Positions 12,501-19,722 of a stretch of 64,000 nucleotides of DNA are shown one piece after another. Where the stretch lies: positions 124,001-188,000 of the forward strand of contig CALXSJ010000006.1 of assembly GCA_944391115.1 (NCBI GenBank), written 5' to 3'. The notes under the pieces were generated by a model. The model made no database searches, was not told the origin of the DNA, and worked only from the letters and a program-made list of their open reading frames with translations. This DNA comes from an uncultured Victivallales bacterium (lineage in GTDB: Bacteria; Verrucomicrobiota; Lentisphaeria; Victivallales; UBA1829). The stretch's first letter is position 1. Each line of letters starts with the position of its first letter. The position numbers and the translations under genes are program-made.

Positions 12501-15500
12501 GCAAGGACCGGACCGAGACGCCCGGCGACGGCGTTTACACCATCGGCGCCGTGATTGCCGGATCCGTTTCGCCGACCAGCGTGCTGGTGAATACGTTTAC
12601 CGATGACACGACTTCCGACAATGAGCTCTATTCTCTCCGCGAAGCAATTCAAGATGCAGCCGGTGGCGATATCACCATCGCATTTGATCTTGAGGCATTG
12701 CGGAACGAGAAGGCGGACGGAGCTGAAGCCTCATTTATTCTGAATAGTCTTCTCTCCTGGACGGCCGGAACTGTGACGATCGACGGCGGCGGTCTGCTGG
12801 CTTCGCTTGGGACAGTTTCCATTACCGCCGGAACCGGCAATACCGCCGGATTGTTTGCCCTTACGGAAACGTCGGGCCTTGTTCTTTCCAACTTCACTGT
12901 TTCCGGAACCGGAGCGTCCTTCGGCAATGCCGGCGCGGCTCTCAGTCTTGCCGGTTCCTCAACGGCGACCTTGACCAATGTGACCGTTCAGAATGTGGTG
13001 ACATCCGGCAACGGCGCGGCTCTCAGTCTTGCCGATTCCTCAACGGCGACCTTGACCAATGTGACCGTTCAGAAAGTGGTGACATCCGGCAACGGTGCGG
13101 TTTCTGTTGCGAACGGTTCGTCACTGACTCTTGCGGGGAATACAGTCTTTGCCTCCAATCAGGCCAAGAACGGCGGCGCTCTCTACAACGCCGGTTCTCT
13201 GACAGTCTCCGGAACGCTCGAATTTACGGAGAATCGGGCGACTGAAAACGGCGGCGCGATCTACAATGCCGCGGGTACACTGACGGTTACCGATGCTGTG
13301 TTCAGCGGCAACACGGCAGCCGGAAACGGCGGTGCGATCTACAATGCCGCGGGTACACTGACGGTTACCGGAGATTTCACCTCCAATCAGGCTGAGAACG
13401 GCGGTGCGATCTACAATGCCGCGGGCACATTGACAGTTTCCGATTCCGCAGTTCTTCAGGGCAACATTGCAACCGGTTCCGGCGGCGCGATCTATAATGC
13501 CGCTGATGGAACTTTGATTGCCATGTCCGCGCAATTCAGTGGAAATCATGCGGATTCAGGTTCCGGCGGTGCGATTTACAATGCCGGTTCTCTGACGGTT
13601 TCCGGAACCGAATTCCTGGCGAATGAATCCAAGGATGGCGGCGCGATTTACAATGAAGGAGTGCTGCAGTTTACCGAAGGGACCAATACGGTCTTTGCCG
13701 GCAATACAGCAACCGGAAACGGCGGCGCTCTCTACAACGCCTCCAGTGATCTTCAGCTTGCCTATGCCTCATTCACTGACAACCAAGCTGAGAATGGCGG
13801 CGCATTCTATAATGCCGGACAGAATGTTTCGGTTACAGGCGTCGTATTCGGCGGCATGTCGGAAGACGGGACAGAAGAAGGAAATACCGCTGCAAACGGC
13901 GGCGCGATTTACAACGCCGCAGGTGCGGTTCTGACATTGGATGCCGCCTCGGCTTTCTCGTATAACGAAGCGACTGCGGACGGCGGCGCTCTTTACAATG
14001 AAGGCGCGTTGACCATGTCCGGCGGCAGTATCACCGGAAATACCGCTGCAAACGGCGGCGCAATCTACCATAAGGGGACCATTCTGACGGTTACCGATGC
14101 TGTGTTCAGCGGCAATGCCGCGACTGCAAACGGCGGCGCACTTTACAATGAAGGCAAAATGACTATGTCCGGTGGCAGTTTCACTGGAAATACCGCTGCA
14201 AACGGCGGCGCGATCTACAATGCCTCGACGGAATCCGTGCAGTTTACAGGGACCTTGTTGACCGACAACATTGCAACCGGAAACGGCGGCGCATTCTATA
14301 ATGCCGGACAGAATGTTTCGGTTACAGGCGTCGTATTCGGCGGCATGTCGGAAGACGGGACAGAAGAAGGAAATACCGCTGCAAACGGTGGCGCGATTTA
14401 CAACGCCGCAGGTGCGGTGCTGACACTGGATGCCAGCTCGGCTTTCTCGTATAATAAAGCGACAGGTTCCGGCGGTGCGATCAGCAACAGCGGCACCCTG
14501 AGTGTCAGTGCGTCCTTCAGCGACAACCGGGCTGAACAGAATGGCGGTGCGATCAGCAACAGTGGCACGCTGAATGTCAGGAATGCGTCCTTCAGCGACA
14601 ACCGGGCTGAGCAGAATGGTGGTGCGATTTATACGGATACTTCGGTCACCGTGAATAACTCCGTGTTCGAGAACAACCTGACGTCCGGCGACGGCGGCGC
14701 AATTTCCGGTTCCAACGTGACCGTGAATGGCGGTACCTTTACAGGGAACCACGCGGATAACGGCAGCGGCGGTGCGATCAGCGGCAGCAGTCTGAGTGTC
14801 AGCAACGCGGCCTTCGCCGACAATACTGCAACACACGGCGGCGCAATTTCCGGTTCCGACGTGACCGTAAATGGCGGTACCTTTACAGGGAACCACGCGG
14901 ATAACGGCAGCGGCGGTGCGATCAGCGGCAGCAGTCTGAGTGTCAGCAACGCGGCCTTCACCGGCAATACTGCAACACACGGCGGCGCAATTTCCGGTTC
15001 CGACGTGACCGTGAAGGGCGGCACCTTCGACCGGAATACGGCTTTCGGAAACGGCGGCGCAATTCTGGCGACCGGCTCGCTCTCCGTCAATTCGAACTTC
15101 ACGGACAATGAAGCCAGCTCCAACGGCGGCGCGATCGCGGCTTTCGGAGCTGAGGCGACCATCTCCGGCACTTTCACCGGCAACGCCGCCTATAATGAAA
15201 ACGGCGGCGCGGTGTATCTCGATCAGGGCGGAACTCTTGCAAATATCACTTTGACGGGCAATACCGCGCAGGACGGCGCGGCGGTTTACAGTGCGGGTGG
15301 TGCATTGACGATGAATTCCGCCACCGTGACAGACAGCAATGCAAAGGACGGTTCGGTTGTAACCAGTCGAGGCGACAAGACGGTTATCCGGAACAGCAGT
15401 CTGAACAACAATACTGCGAGTGTCAATATTGTCAATGCGCCGGAGGCGGGTGAACTCTTCCTGATTTCGACGACGGTTGCGGAAAACAGCGTCACTGAGG

Positions 15501-16594
15501 CGGATGTTTCCGGCGTGGATGTCTCGATCGTGAACTCCACAATCGCCGAAGCCAGGAAGAATGATGTGCTGGTTCAGGCGAGCGGCGACGTCCAGATCGC
15601 AAACAGCATTGTCGTCGGCGCAGAAGCCGGAACCACAGTCATCAATGCCGTCGGCGATATCGACGGAGCCTATTCAATTCTTGGACAGGTCGCTTCTTCT
15701 GGCGGCACATTCAATAATGAATACGGAACTGTAAGGCTGAATCAGGCTTATTCCGCTGTTTTCGGAAATAATACTGTGAACGGCAACGGCCTGATCTCCC
15801 TTCCGTCCGGATCTCCGGCAATGGCGGGTGTCTGGACCGCGGTGGATACCGATTCGACTTCCGATGCTTATGGCAGCGTGTATTACACGACCCGTCCGGA
15901 TGGCATGTGGACGCAGGACTATAACCCGAACCGTATGAACTGGAATCTGCTCGGCGTCGGGTCCATTGGCGGACGCGGGAACGTTTCTCCCGGCGCGACG
16001 GTTTCCGCCGGAAACGCCGGAGGAATCTATCCGTGCATCGGTGCCAGCTGGAATCTTGCATGGACTCCGGATCCCGGGCACGGTCTGAACAGCGATTTCA
16101 TCAAGCCTTCTGAAAACGGTGTCGCGCACAGCATTTATGATATTTACAATGCCGTTTCGGACAGGCTGTATGCGAATCCGGGTTATCTGCTGAACTTCCG
16201 CAATGAAGTGTCCGGCGCCTCCCGTCTGGGCTATGACTTCATGCACGAGTTTGACGACCGCTATCGGACCATGGGCGAGTTCTCCGTGACGATCGGACGT
16301 TTCGACCTCGGATTCGTTCCGAGCGGCGAAAATCATATCACAGTCAATGTGAAAGGCGATGTCTCCGACGACTTTACGAGATATACGACGACGCCGTATC
16401 TCTCGGACGGCACCCCGCTGATTCCGGAGGAACTCAAGCCGATGAATTCCGAGACCGAGACCCCGGCTGCCGAGGGGACGGCCGCACTGCCGGAGGGGCT
16501 GGAGGAGAAAGTCATGGCCTATCTGGGGCGTGCTGAAATCTTCAAGGATGATTTCGACAAGGCTCTGGACCGCCTGCTGGCCCTGAACGTCTGA
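3593..16594 (+). CDS. Giant LEPR/DUF4347/parallel-beta-helix surface protein (4,333 aa)
   Basis: Predicted secreted or surface-displayed adhesin-like protein. The start has AGGAAGG upstream. In order: a basic N-terminus with a LEPR-XLL-like motif (FRLEDRVLFEAAG, residues 13-25) and no classical signal peptide; an Asp/Ser-rich linker; two DUF4347-like units (about 149-245, degenerate, and 306-450, with THG and YGCN motifs); beta-helix module 1 (about 480-1550); about 17 copies of a 24-34 residue GDTLTVDG-x-DYTYDG repeat (1655-2138); module 2 beginning at a SLREAI motif (about 2180); module 3 beginning at another SLREAI (about 3015); and a unique C-terminal domain (about 4050-4333). Module 3 has 27 GGAI/GGAL/GGAF/GGAV units with interspersed FxxN, the motif pair known from chlamydial Pmp proteins. 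No C-terminal autotransporter barrel or T9SS tail was recognised. Adhesion is inferred; no ligand can be read from the sequence. Confidence 0.85.
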   Translation: MRKQRRQRKIEIFRLEDRVLFEAAGAAEAVEAVENASNPNPDQQNDISESERQEKEAQSVAKYAGPDGAAIQEPGAPVQDQGAGLTRPDAIQQDPAQKLVEGSGDFSDVPDVTQEHTSELSDFLNADFSVTSDSTLSFSDSLSSDSDTHELIVIDSDAAKDLDLDALSDKTEVLVLDNDSDAMEQINAYLDSHDGKYDSIRFVTDGDSDADSAPDHLELNGREVSASDLDAVRDHLADGGDLSVQTALDDAAPVYTLTPDGDFELAHADDLHDAVIHPEIDETITVDAAANVPVSALSNPVEEGREELVIINSNIADKDVVLSQLGGRDVLEIDPSQDALSQIQDYLDANPDTRYDAIHILTHGNDQGFYLGSTQVTDAGQMTVFTGHMAENADFMLYGCNLAATERGQALIHDIADVTGCDVAASTDMTGAAAVGGDWVLEYNVGVVETASISLNADWNYRLATITVNSEAAESTTNATSLRSALNGWPNPDNPDQSRAAARAGDIINIQSQTDGATIGIAITIIANAETGDITISTTGVVLNGTGYTNVTINVNGGIENSNLTVTETFTSSGSISGSTVNVNADQALIEITGGSVSGSSLNASGAGRIDVSGGGFTDTTVINSGTDDINIGSNSKFTDSSVTHSGTGNINISGGTFTESPVAHSGAGSTTITGGEFTGSEKTGTGISISGSGALKISGGTFSGFEKAVEFSSSGTATITGGGFTKNVYGLVNNGTMSVSGSNVSFTSNHNGTDESAATAGAGILNNASGELSVSDVTIGAMGGGNYYGLENHGSITALKDSTIQYNMMSGLRNEGEGSIDSINNVTLNENGFILDEEGNSYTALGGGLYNSGTIKKFIDIQITNNHAAQGGGIYNTGEISADVNDRSFNIYISGNEATQGGGIYWGGGFLDTSALVYQYGDPDSRGLTGNTAHQGGGVYIASGDVLFQDFRLFENTADHVNLEASTYAGGGLYIASGAKVILDSVTVENNVVENCSNGINPKYWQYYYNDPDLAIGDTGKTTDQGGRGGGIYSEGTLTVLHSQFNKNVVKFANSSQLPDYYAFLDTLSMGGAIYSSGTLTVYDSYIHNNTAKNGLGGGIYLGGGSATIASTEYYTGESLWQQTGSLNSMIITGNTANGSSDGTQYAAGGFGGGIYSDSSVNLTLDSVTLSGNIATLTVASSSGTSYDIGRGGGLYFGEADAYRTYSAVTSAPLLGNGVLTIDGTVRDLTNGSANVAELEMNRRTSLIFDNHAVSGSGLYINSASTVSIGNTEIYNNATTASPYFTNTNDAQNFFQNFVVSSNQKDSSVDIKVEAQDISAAGKLFTSSGIGLYLGGSGATASLDGVSIYGHDVNNAFGGGIYVTGDMYGSGLVHLNLVNTTLYDNTAAYGGGVYIGENASVNILNTTVAGNTAATAGGVYIIGSNSAVNILNSILVGNTGGDLAAESDAPAMNDMYSLFGSVLVKNSLTLQYEQQSVDPTSCINVEAKNIFADPTLANNWQIQGAQYSKAFTPAGKVYYYDYAYGTTHTLAISAEGAAAYKGVYTAIDLATSVMYFNTLNSQAVAAGQTSGTWMNFSSRTAATVSSDKIVSSSQNGLNRQTGANGSVSYNTYNIGAYQLTVTDVFYYDTPAQNQLDPFGETRYEAYVGFQPSDGMTASFNNTEYTYNATTRTWNNTNNSYTPVTGDTLTVDGVDYKYDGTAWVATPVTGDTLTVDGMDYTYDEKAWVATHTPASGDTLTVSGKTYQYNAETDEWTNQDDPFETYTPKTGDTLSVDGVDYTYNGTNWTVSYAPAAGTTVSVNGMDYTYDGTKWTTTHTPASGDTFGHDGTDYIYDGTNWVATYAPAAEDTFSHDDGTDYIYDGTNWVATHAPAAGDTFSRDGTDYIYNGTNWVATYAPAAGDTLSHDGTFYIYDGTAWVATHTPASGDTLTVDGMDYTYDGKAWVVTYTPVNNDTLTVNGVTYTYDGNAWKDSADNEYTLQIRDQIAGTDYVYNGKNWVETYAHENGDRINVDGKLYTYSSFYGSWRSSAGDEYTPEAGDRIVGTAYVYDAGISAWVNTHLPADGNMIYSSGSIFTYNAMTGTWNNVAATHTPVSGDTLTVDRVDYTYDGTHWIDADNTPVPGSGDIITTADGTTYKLGIADKLVENLPYRYYTASGEYYVRPIINTTDDTINPYDGSLSLREAILLAGENLTINYTLDPAIYGENPDAPVISEKFHFGTEIVLSEKIAAGGSLEFIIGESNVYGTAADGTSLTSSFYDSIGINKGLTDSFGNDISYRIIAGTVDPTSYNVTLPASSLLPFEYDATDDATFQSLNLTLKVRDRDPVNNDPGRFRVFDVISGDITLYGEGAGSLTILGGNVSNDNNPDRPASERTDESISNFGGAIRLSGADATLTLNGVTINRGIANRGGAIYVADGTLNLIGTTTINGTVAHGFASAGDNVSQVTYGDGYVYTSGYGAGIYMAGGSLVIGMDALSAEKAGEAFYASNVTISGGTAAQYGGGIYLAGDSSLLGNHSLYAYDAENRLYAPVSESFAISGNSAVSGAGLYIATTGSVSLERATISGNTLRQGVSSNFKVPTSGIPASYGGGLYVAAGSSVSLKGVTVTGNVTATYVRPGSGSNPDVPNYVVSYGGGIYAEGTVTISESNLFLSGGDAPAQDIANSSISSNTALRGGGVYLADGGTFTMSGADPGKGGDVASVSGNKATAGSYTNETSNTTGQGGGLYVSAGATANLSNVVLSGNIANSVSSGAAADNNLSGRGGAVYTAGVFSLTNTTPSSETLRISMNDNSAAYGGAVYQAGGTVSLSYLSMYGNKASGDTSSSTSTGGALYLANGTANILNATISKNIGDAAIYTAAGTLTLTNTTLALNTGSNWGLVNSAATVFLRNTLVIGNGNSGYSNINDDSEYTNDGYSLVGTEENGYSAELIFGTNGFDSETGVIQLDQTAENPALAGGYLYRDSVGNAYDQLGKDRTETPGDGVYTIGAVIAGSVSPTSVLVNTFTDDTTSDNELYSLREAIQDAAGGDITIAFDLEALRNEKADGAEASFILNSLLSWTAGTVTIDGGGLLASLGTVSITAGTGNTAGLFALTETSGLVLSNFTVSGTGASFGNAGAALSLAGSSTATLTNVTVQNVVTSGNGAALSLADSSTATLTNVTVQKVVTSGNGAVSVANGSSLTLAGNTVFASNQAKNGGALYNAGSLTVSGTLEFTENRATENGGAIYNAAGTLTVTDAVFSGNTAAGNGGAIYNAAGTLTVTGDFTSNQAENGGAIYNAAGTLTVSDSAVLQGNIATGSGGAIYNAADGTLIAMSAQFSGNHADSGSGGAIYNAGSLTVSGTEFLANESKDGGAIYNEGVLQFTEGTNTVFAGNTATGNGGALYNASSDLQLAYASFTDNQAENGGAFYNAGQNVSVTGVVFGGMSEDGTEEGNTAANGGAIYNAAGAVLTLDAASAFSYNEATADGGALYNEGALTMSGGSITGNTAANGGAIYHKGTILTVTDAVFSGNAATANGGALYNEGKMTMSGGSFTGNTAANGGAIYNASTESVQFTGTLLTDNIATGNGGAFYNAGQNVSVTGVVFGGMSEDGTEEGNTAANGGAIYNAAGAVLTLDASSAFSYNKATGSGGAISNSGTLSVSASFSDNRAEQNGGAISNSGTLNVRNASFSDNRAEQNGGAIYTDTSVTVNNSVFENNLTSGDGGAISGSNVTVNGGTFTGNHADNGSGGAISGSSLSVSNAAFADNTATHGGAISGSDVTVNGGTFTGNHADNGSGGAISGSSLSVSNAAFTGNTATHGGAISGSDVTVKGGTFDRNTAFGNGGAILATGSLSVNSNFTDNEASSNGGAIAAFGAEATISGTFTGNAAYNENGGAVYLDQGGTLANITLTGNTAQDGAAVYSAGGALTMNSATVTDSNAKDGSVVTSRGDKTVIRNSSLNNNTASVNIVNAPEAGELFLISTTVAENSVTEADVSGVDVSIVNSTIAEARKNDVLVQASGDVQIANSIVVGAEAGTTVINAVGDIDGAYSILGQVASSGGTFNNEYGTVRLNQAYSAVFGNNTVNGNGLISLPSGSPAMAGVWTAVDTDSTSDAYGSVYYTTRPDGMWTQDYNPNRMNWNLLGVGSIGGRGNVSPGATVSAGNAGGIYPCIGASWNLAWTPDPGHGLNSDFIKPSENGVAHSIYDIYNAVSDRLYANPGYLLNFRNEVSGASRLGYDFMHEFDDRYRTMGEFSVTIGRFDLGFVPSGENHITVNVKGDVSDDFTRYTTTPYLSDGTPLIPEELKPMNSETETPAAEGTAALPEGLEEKVMAYLGRAEIFKDDFDKALDRLLALNV
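8555..10005 (+). repeat. In-frame degenerate tandem repeat region of the giant protein
   Basis: About 17 consecutive units of 24-34 codons read roughly as G-D-T-L-x-V-D-G-x-D-Y-x-Y-D-G-x-x-W-V-A-T-x-x-P-A. Units around 9079, 9160 and 9237 are nearly identical at the DNA level, including the stretch encoding GTDYIYDGTNWVAT, which suggests recent expansion by unequal recombination. Units from about 9480 to 9830 are diverged. The unit is unlike the beta-helix repeats on either side and may form a stalk or spacer. Confidence 0.85.
12931..13092 (+). repeat. 81-bp tandem duplication inside the giant gene
   Basis: Two adjacent 81-base copies (12931-13011 and 13012-13092) encode 27 residues around LTNVTVQ(N/K)VVTSGNGA and differ at only a few bases. 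The period is a multiple of three, so the reading frame is kept. Confidence 0.8.
13796..14460 (+). repeat. Dispersed near-identical duplication of about 170 bp
   Basis: The segment 13796-13965 recurs at about 14285-14454, an offset of 489 bases (163 codons), with very few differences. It encodes FYNAGQNVSVTGVVFGGMSE and the following GGAIYNAAG unit. Such near-identity within a diverged repeat array points to a recent duplication or gene conversion. Confidence 0.8.
14701..15010 (+). repeat. 144-bp tandem repeats inside the giant gene
   Basis: Copies start at 14701, 14845 and 14989 (the third is partial), an exact 144-base period (48 codons). Each encodes paired GGAISGS units with a VTVNGGTFTGNHADNGS segment. 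Divergence between copies is very low. Confidence 0.85.
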
Positions 16595-16641
16595 CAAGGA
16601 AGATGAAAACGATGAAAGCATACGGAACAAAGGAGGAGAAA

Positions 16642-18807
16642 ATGCGGCACGGTTCGCATCGGATTGCGCTTGGAGTTGCGGCTGTTCTGGTTTTTGCCGG
16701 AGGCTGTAAAACCGCGGATGATTACCGCAGGGAGCGGGTGAAAAACGCGGTGGAGCAGTTCAATCAGGCAAAGAAAACAGAACTTGCCAAAGAAAAGGGC
16801 GTGCTGACGCTTCAGGACTGCATGGGGCTTGCCGTCAAGCATAATCTGGACCTGAAGGTTCAGAATCTGGAAAAGGATGCCGCCAGAAACATCATGATGG
16901 CGGAACTCCTCGGCATGCTTCCGGATCTGACGATTTCCGACAGTTTCACAGGCCGCTCCAATCAGCCCGGCTCCAGCAGCAAGGCTGTGGCGAGCGACGG
17001 CGACACCTACGGCTACAGCACGAGCACGGACCGCAACGTCAACAACCTGAGCGTGGATCTCGCTTTCAGCCTTCTGGATTTCGGACTCGCGTTTTTCAAT
17101 TCGCAGCAGAGCCACGACCGCATGCTGGTCAAGGAAAAGCAGATCGAACGCGCCGCGCAGAATCTTTCGCTTGAAGTGGTGCGCGTCTATTTCAAGGTCG
17201 CCGCCGCCCAGCGCGCGATCAAGGTGACGACCAAGCTGCTGGAAGACTGCAAGAGCCGTTACGAGCTGATTAAAAAACTGGCTGCGGAAAACAAGATCAC
17301 GCCGTTCCGCGCAACGGATGAAACGACCCGTTTCCTCGCGATGGAAAAACGCCTGACCAATTATACGCGCGGTTATGAAAGCGCATGCGTCGAGCTGCGC
17401 TCCCTGCTCGGCGTGTATCCGTCCTCCCGGATCGTGGTGGACGAGAGTCCGCTGGACACGGTTCCGGAATTCGATTTCCCCGATATCGAACTCCTGGAGC
17501 AGATGGCGATCCTGAAGCGTCCGGAGCTGTATGAGATCGACATTCAGAAGCACATCAACATTCTGGAATGCCGCAAAACCCTCCTGATGATGCTGCCGAA
17601 CGTGAGAATGTATGTGGACTTCATCAACAACAACAATTCCTTCCTTTATCATCAGAGCTGGTGGGAACTTGCCGTGAAGGCCGCCTACAACGCATTGAAG
17701 ACCCCGCAGTACATCTCCCGCTACATGGCTTACAGCGATCAGGCGGATCTGGAGGAAATGCGCAGCTTCGCCCAGGCGATCGCGGTCATGTCGCAGGTCC
17801 GGATCGCGAAGGCGGACATTGTTTCCAGTCGCGAACGCTTCGAGATCAATCGCAAGGAACATGAGGAATACAGCAAATACCTCAAGGCCGCGCTGGCCAC
17901 CAAGAGTGTTGACGGTTCGGTCACACAGCTGGATATCGATCATCAGCGTCTGCGGACGGCGGAAACCGAGATCGAGCGTCTGATGTCTCTCGGCGCATAC
18001 TACATTGCGCATTACCGTCTGCTGAACGCGATCGGCGTGAAGAATCTTGACGCAAAAACCCAGAGCGAACTCAAGGCGGAACTTGCGGCGGCGCGGGAAA
18101 GCGCCGCGGAAGAGCTGGAAAAGGCACGTGCCGAGTATGCCTCCAGGCAGTCCGCCGCTGAAGATGCCCGCATTGCGCGGATCCTATTCGATGACGGTTT
18201 GAAGCTTTACCGCGAAAACAATGCGCAGGATGCCGCCGTCTATTTTGAGCGTTCCGCCGCCAAGGGCAACGCTTCCGCAATGTTCTGCCTCGGCAAGATG
18301 TACTGGTCCGGGAAAGGCGTGGAAAAGAATCAGCGGAAAGCCGCGGAGCTTTTTGTGCAGGCAGCCGACAAAGGCAATCTGGAAGCGATGGTTCTGACCG
18401 CCTGGCTGTATTACAAGGGCAATGTCCTGCCGGAGAATCATGATCTGGCGTTCAAGTATTACCGGATGGCCGCGGACAACGGCGATGAAAAGAGTCTCTA
18501 CTGGCTCGGCGCTCTGGCCTATGAGCGCGGCGATTATGAAGAAGCCATGGATTATTTCAAGAAGTCCGCGCGCGGCGGGGAAGTCGCCTCCATGGTCTGG
18601 GTCGGCAGTCTCTACCGCAATGGAAAAGGCTGTGAGAAGGACTATGCGAAGGCGATGCTCTGGTACAAGCGCGCCGCGGACAAGGGCAATCCCGAGGCGA
18701 TGAACAACATCTCGATGATGTATGCCGCCGGTGACGGCGTCCCGCGAAACCAGCAGGAAGCCGACAAGTGGTTCAAGATGGCGGAGGCCGCGTTCGCAAA
18801 ACGCTGA
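16642..18807 (+). CDS. TolC-like outer-membrane lipoprotein fused to C-terminal Sel1 repeats
   Basis: Second TolC-like channel protein of the cluster, 721 residues. In-frame ATGs lie upstream at 16603 and 16612, but AGGAGG at 16631-16636 fits the ATG at 16642, which also gives a clean lipoprotein signal (lipobox FAGGC). The OEP part (about residues 40-480) parallels the gene at 1898, sharing LGMLPDLTIS-, SSK- and SWWEL-type segments. After a charged coiled coil (about 480-510) come five or six Sel1-like repeats (about 515-715) with A-x-x-G-(N/D)-x-x-A-M and LG-x-(M/L)-Y signatures. Sel1 repeats usually mediate protein contacts; fusion to a TolC-like channel is unusual. It begins 47 bases after the giant gene and ends at a terminator, so it looks like the last gene of a three-gene operon. 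Confidence 0.88.
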   Translation: MRHGSHRIALGVAAVLVFAGGCKTADDYRRERVKNAVEQFNQAKKTELAKEKGVLTLQDCMGLAVKHNLDLKVQNLEKDAARNIMMAELLGMLPDLTISDSFTGRSNQPGSSSKAVASDGDTYGYSTSTDRNVNNLSVDLAFSLLDFGLAFFNSQQSHDRMLVKEKQIERAAQNLSLEVVRVYFKVAAAQRAIKVTTKLLEDCKSRYELIKKLAAENKITPFRATDETTRFLAMEKRLTNYTRGYESACVELRSLLGVYPSSRIVVDESPLDTVPEFDFPDIELLEQMAILKRPELYEIDIQKHINILECRKTLLMMLPNVRMYVDFINNNNSFLYHQSWWELAVKAAYNALKTPQYISRYMAYSDQADLEEMRSFAQAIAVMSQVRIAKADIVSSRERFEINRKEHEEYSKYLKAALATKSVDGSVTQLDIDHQRLRTAETEIERLMSLGAYYIAHYRLLNAIGVKNLDAKTQSELKAELAAARESAAEELEKARAEYASRQSAAEDARIARILFDDGLKLYRENNAQDAAVYFERSAAKGNASAMFCLGKMYWSGKGVEKNQRKAAELFVQAADKGNLEAMVLTAWLYYKGNVLPENHDLAFKYYRMAADNGDEKSLYWLGALAYERGDYEEAMDYFKKSARGGEVASMVWVGSLYRNGKGCEKDYAKAMLWYKRAADKGNPEAMNNISMMYAAGDGVPRNQQEADKWFKMAEAAFAKR

Positions 18808-18828
18808 TCCGCGGTTCCGGCTTTTTTC

Positions 18829-18862
18829 AATCCCGCCCGTGCATGCGAGCGGGATTTTTTTT
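18829..18862 (+). terminator. Rho-independent terminator after the TolC-Sel1 gene
   Basis: AATCCCGC (18829-18836) pairs perfectly with GCGGGATT (18849-18856) across a 12-base loop and is followed by a T-run. It separates the outer-membrane/surface operon from the adaptor operon. Confidence 0.85.
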
Positions 18863-18872
18863 GTTTTCCCCT

Positions 18873-18900
18873 TTGCTTTTTCCGCTTCATGCAGTATAGT
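18873..18900 (+). promoter_or_regulatory. Candidate sigma-70 promoter of the adaptor operon
   Basis: TTGCTT (18873-18878), 16 bases, TATAGT (18895-18900), just after the terminator and about 30 bases before the start of the first adaptor gene. The same -35/-10 pair and spacing recur at 40678-40705. Confidence 0.55.
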
Positions 18901-18930
18901 CATACGGACAAATGTAAGGAAAAAACACGC

Positions 18931-19722
18931 ATGAAGAAGTTATCGTCCATCCTGCTGCTGTTGTCGGTTTTCCGCGTTGCGCTTTCCGGTGCGGAAATGA
19001 GTTATGACTCCCTCCCGGTCAAAGTGGTGCTGTTCCCGTATCGCGAGGCTGTTCTTTCCACGCAGATCGACGGGGTTGTTGAAAAATATAATTTCCGGCC
19101 GGGCGCGCCTTTCAGGAAGGATGCTGTTCTCCTGAAACTGAACGATACGAAATACAACAATGACCTGCTCCGGATGCGTTCGCTGATGAAAGAGGCGGAA
19201 TTGAATGCCGCCTACGCAAAACAGAAATGGGAGGATAACAAACGCCTTTTCAAAGAGGATCTCCAGAGCGAGATCGAAGTCGTCAAATCCGAGCTGGGTG
19301 CAAGCGTTTCCGCCGAACGGGTCCAGTCCGCCCGGATCAATTATGCCGACGCCATGCTTCAGCTGGCGTTCTGCACGATCAAGGCGCCCTTTGACGGAAG
19401 AGTGGAAAAGCATCTGACGCGCGAATTTGAAACGGTCCGCAGCGGCCAGCCCCTGATTTCCATTATTGATGACAATCAGCTCCTCGGCGTCATGAATGTG
19501 CCGACGACCTGGCTTCCGAAGATCAGAATCGGGATTCCCGTTACATTTAAAGTGAATGAAACCGGCAGTGTCGTGACCGGAAGTGTATATGAAATTGCGG
19601 GGCGTGCCGACCATCGAAGCGAAACCGTCGAAATCAAGGTGCTGCTGGACAATGCCGGTCACCGCTTTTCCGCCGGAATGTCCGGCACATTGCTGAAAGT
19701 GGGTGACGGCAATGGGAAATAA
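18931..19722 (+). CDS. HlyD/RND-type periplasmic adaptor (membrane fusion protein)
   Basis: Periplasmic adaptor linking an inner-membrane partner to a TolC-like channel, 263 residues. The ATG at 18931 follows AAGGA and gives a signal peptide (MKKLSSILLLLSVFRVALSGA). The lipoyl/barrel-sandwich halves are visible as DGVVEKYNFRPGAPFRKDAVLLKLN (split) and CTIKAPFDGRVEKHLT, separated by a helical hairpin (about 75-135). A beta-barrel segment with a VYEIAGRADHRSETVEIKV-type strand follows. It overlaps the next gene by 11 bases, which suggests translational coupling. It is short for the family. It is first gene of the adaptor operon that follows the surface-protein operon, so it is likely to serve the TolC-like proteins encoded upstream (inference). 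Confidence 0.85.
   Translation: MKKLSSILLLLSVFRVALSGAEMSYDSLPVKVVLFPYREAVLSTQIDGVVEKYNFRPGAPFRKDAVLLKLNDTKYNNDLLRMRSLMKEAELNAAYAKQKWEDNKRLFKEDLQSEIEVVKSELGASVSAERVQSARINYADAMLQLAFCTIKAPFDGRVEKHLTREFETVRSGQPLISIIDDNQLLGVMNVPTTWLPKIRIGIPVTFKVNETGSVVTGSVYEIAGRADHRSETVEIKVLLDNAGHRFSAGMSGTLLKVGDGNGK

Noticed and set aside
3593-16594. Type V autotransporter (Pmp) assignment for the giant protein
   Set aside because: No C-terminal beta-barrel domain or terminal aromatic residue signature, and no classical signal peptide; TolC/HlyD-type genes surround it instead.
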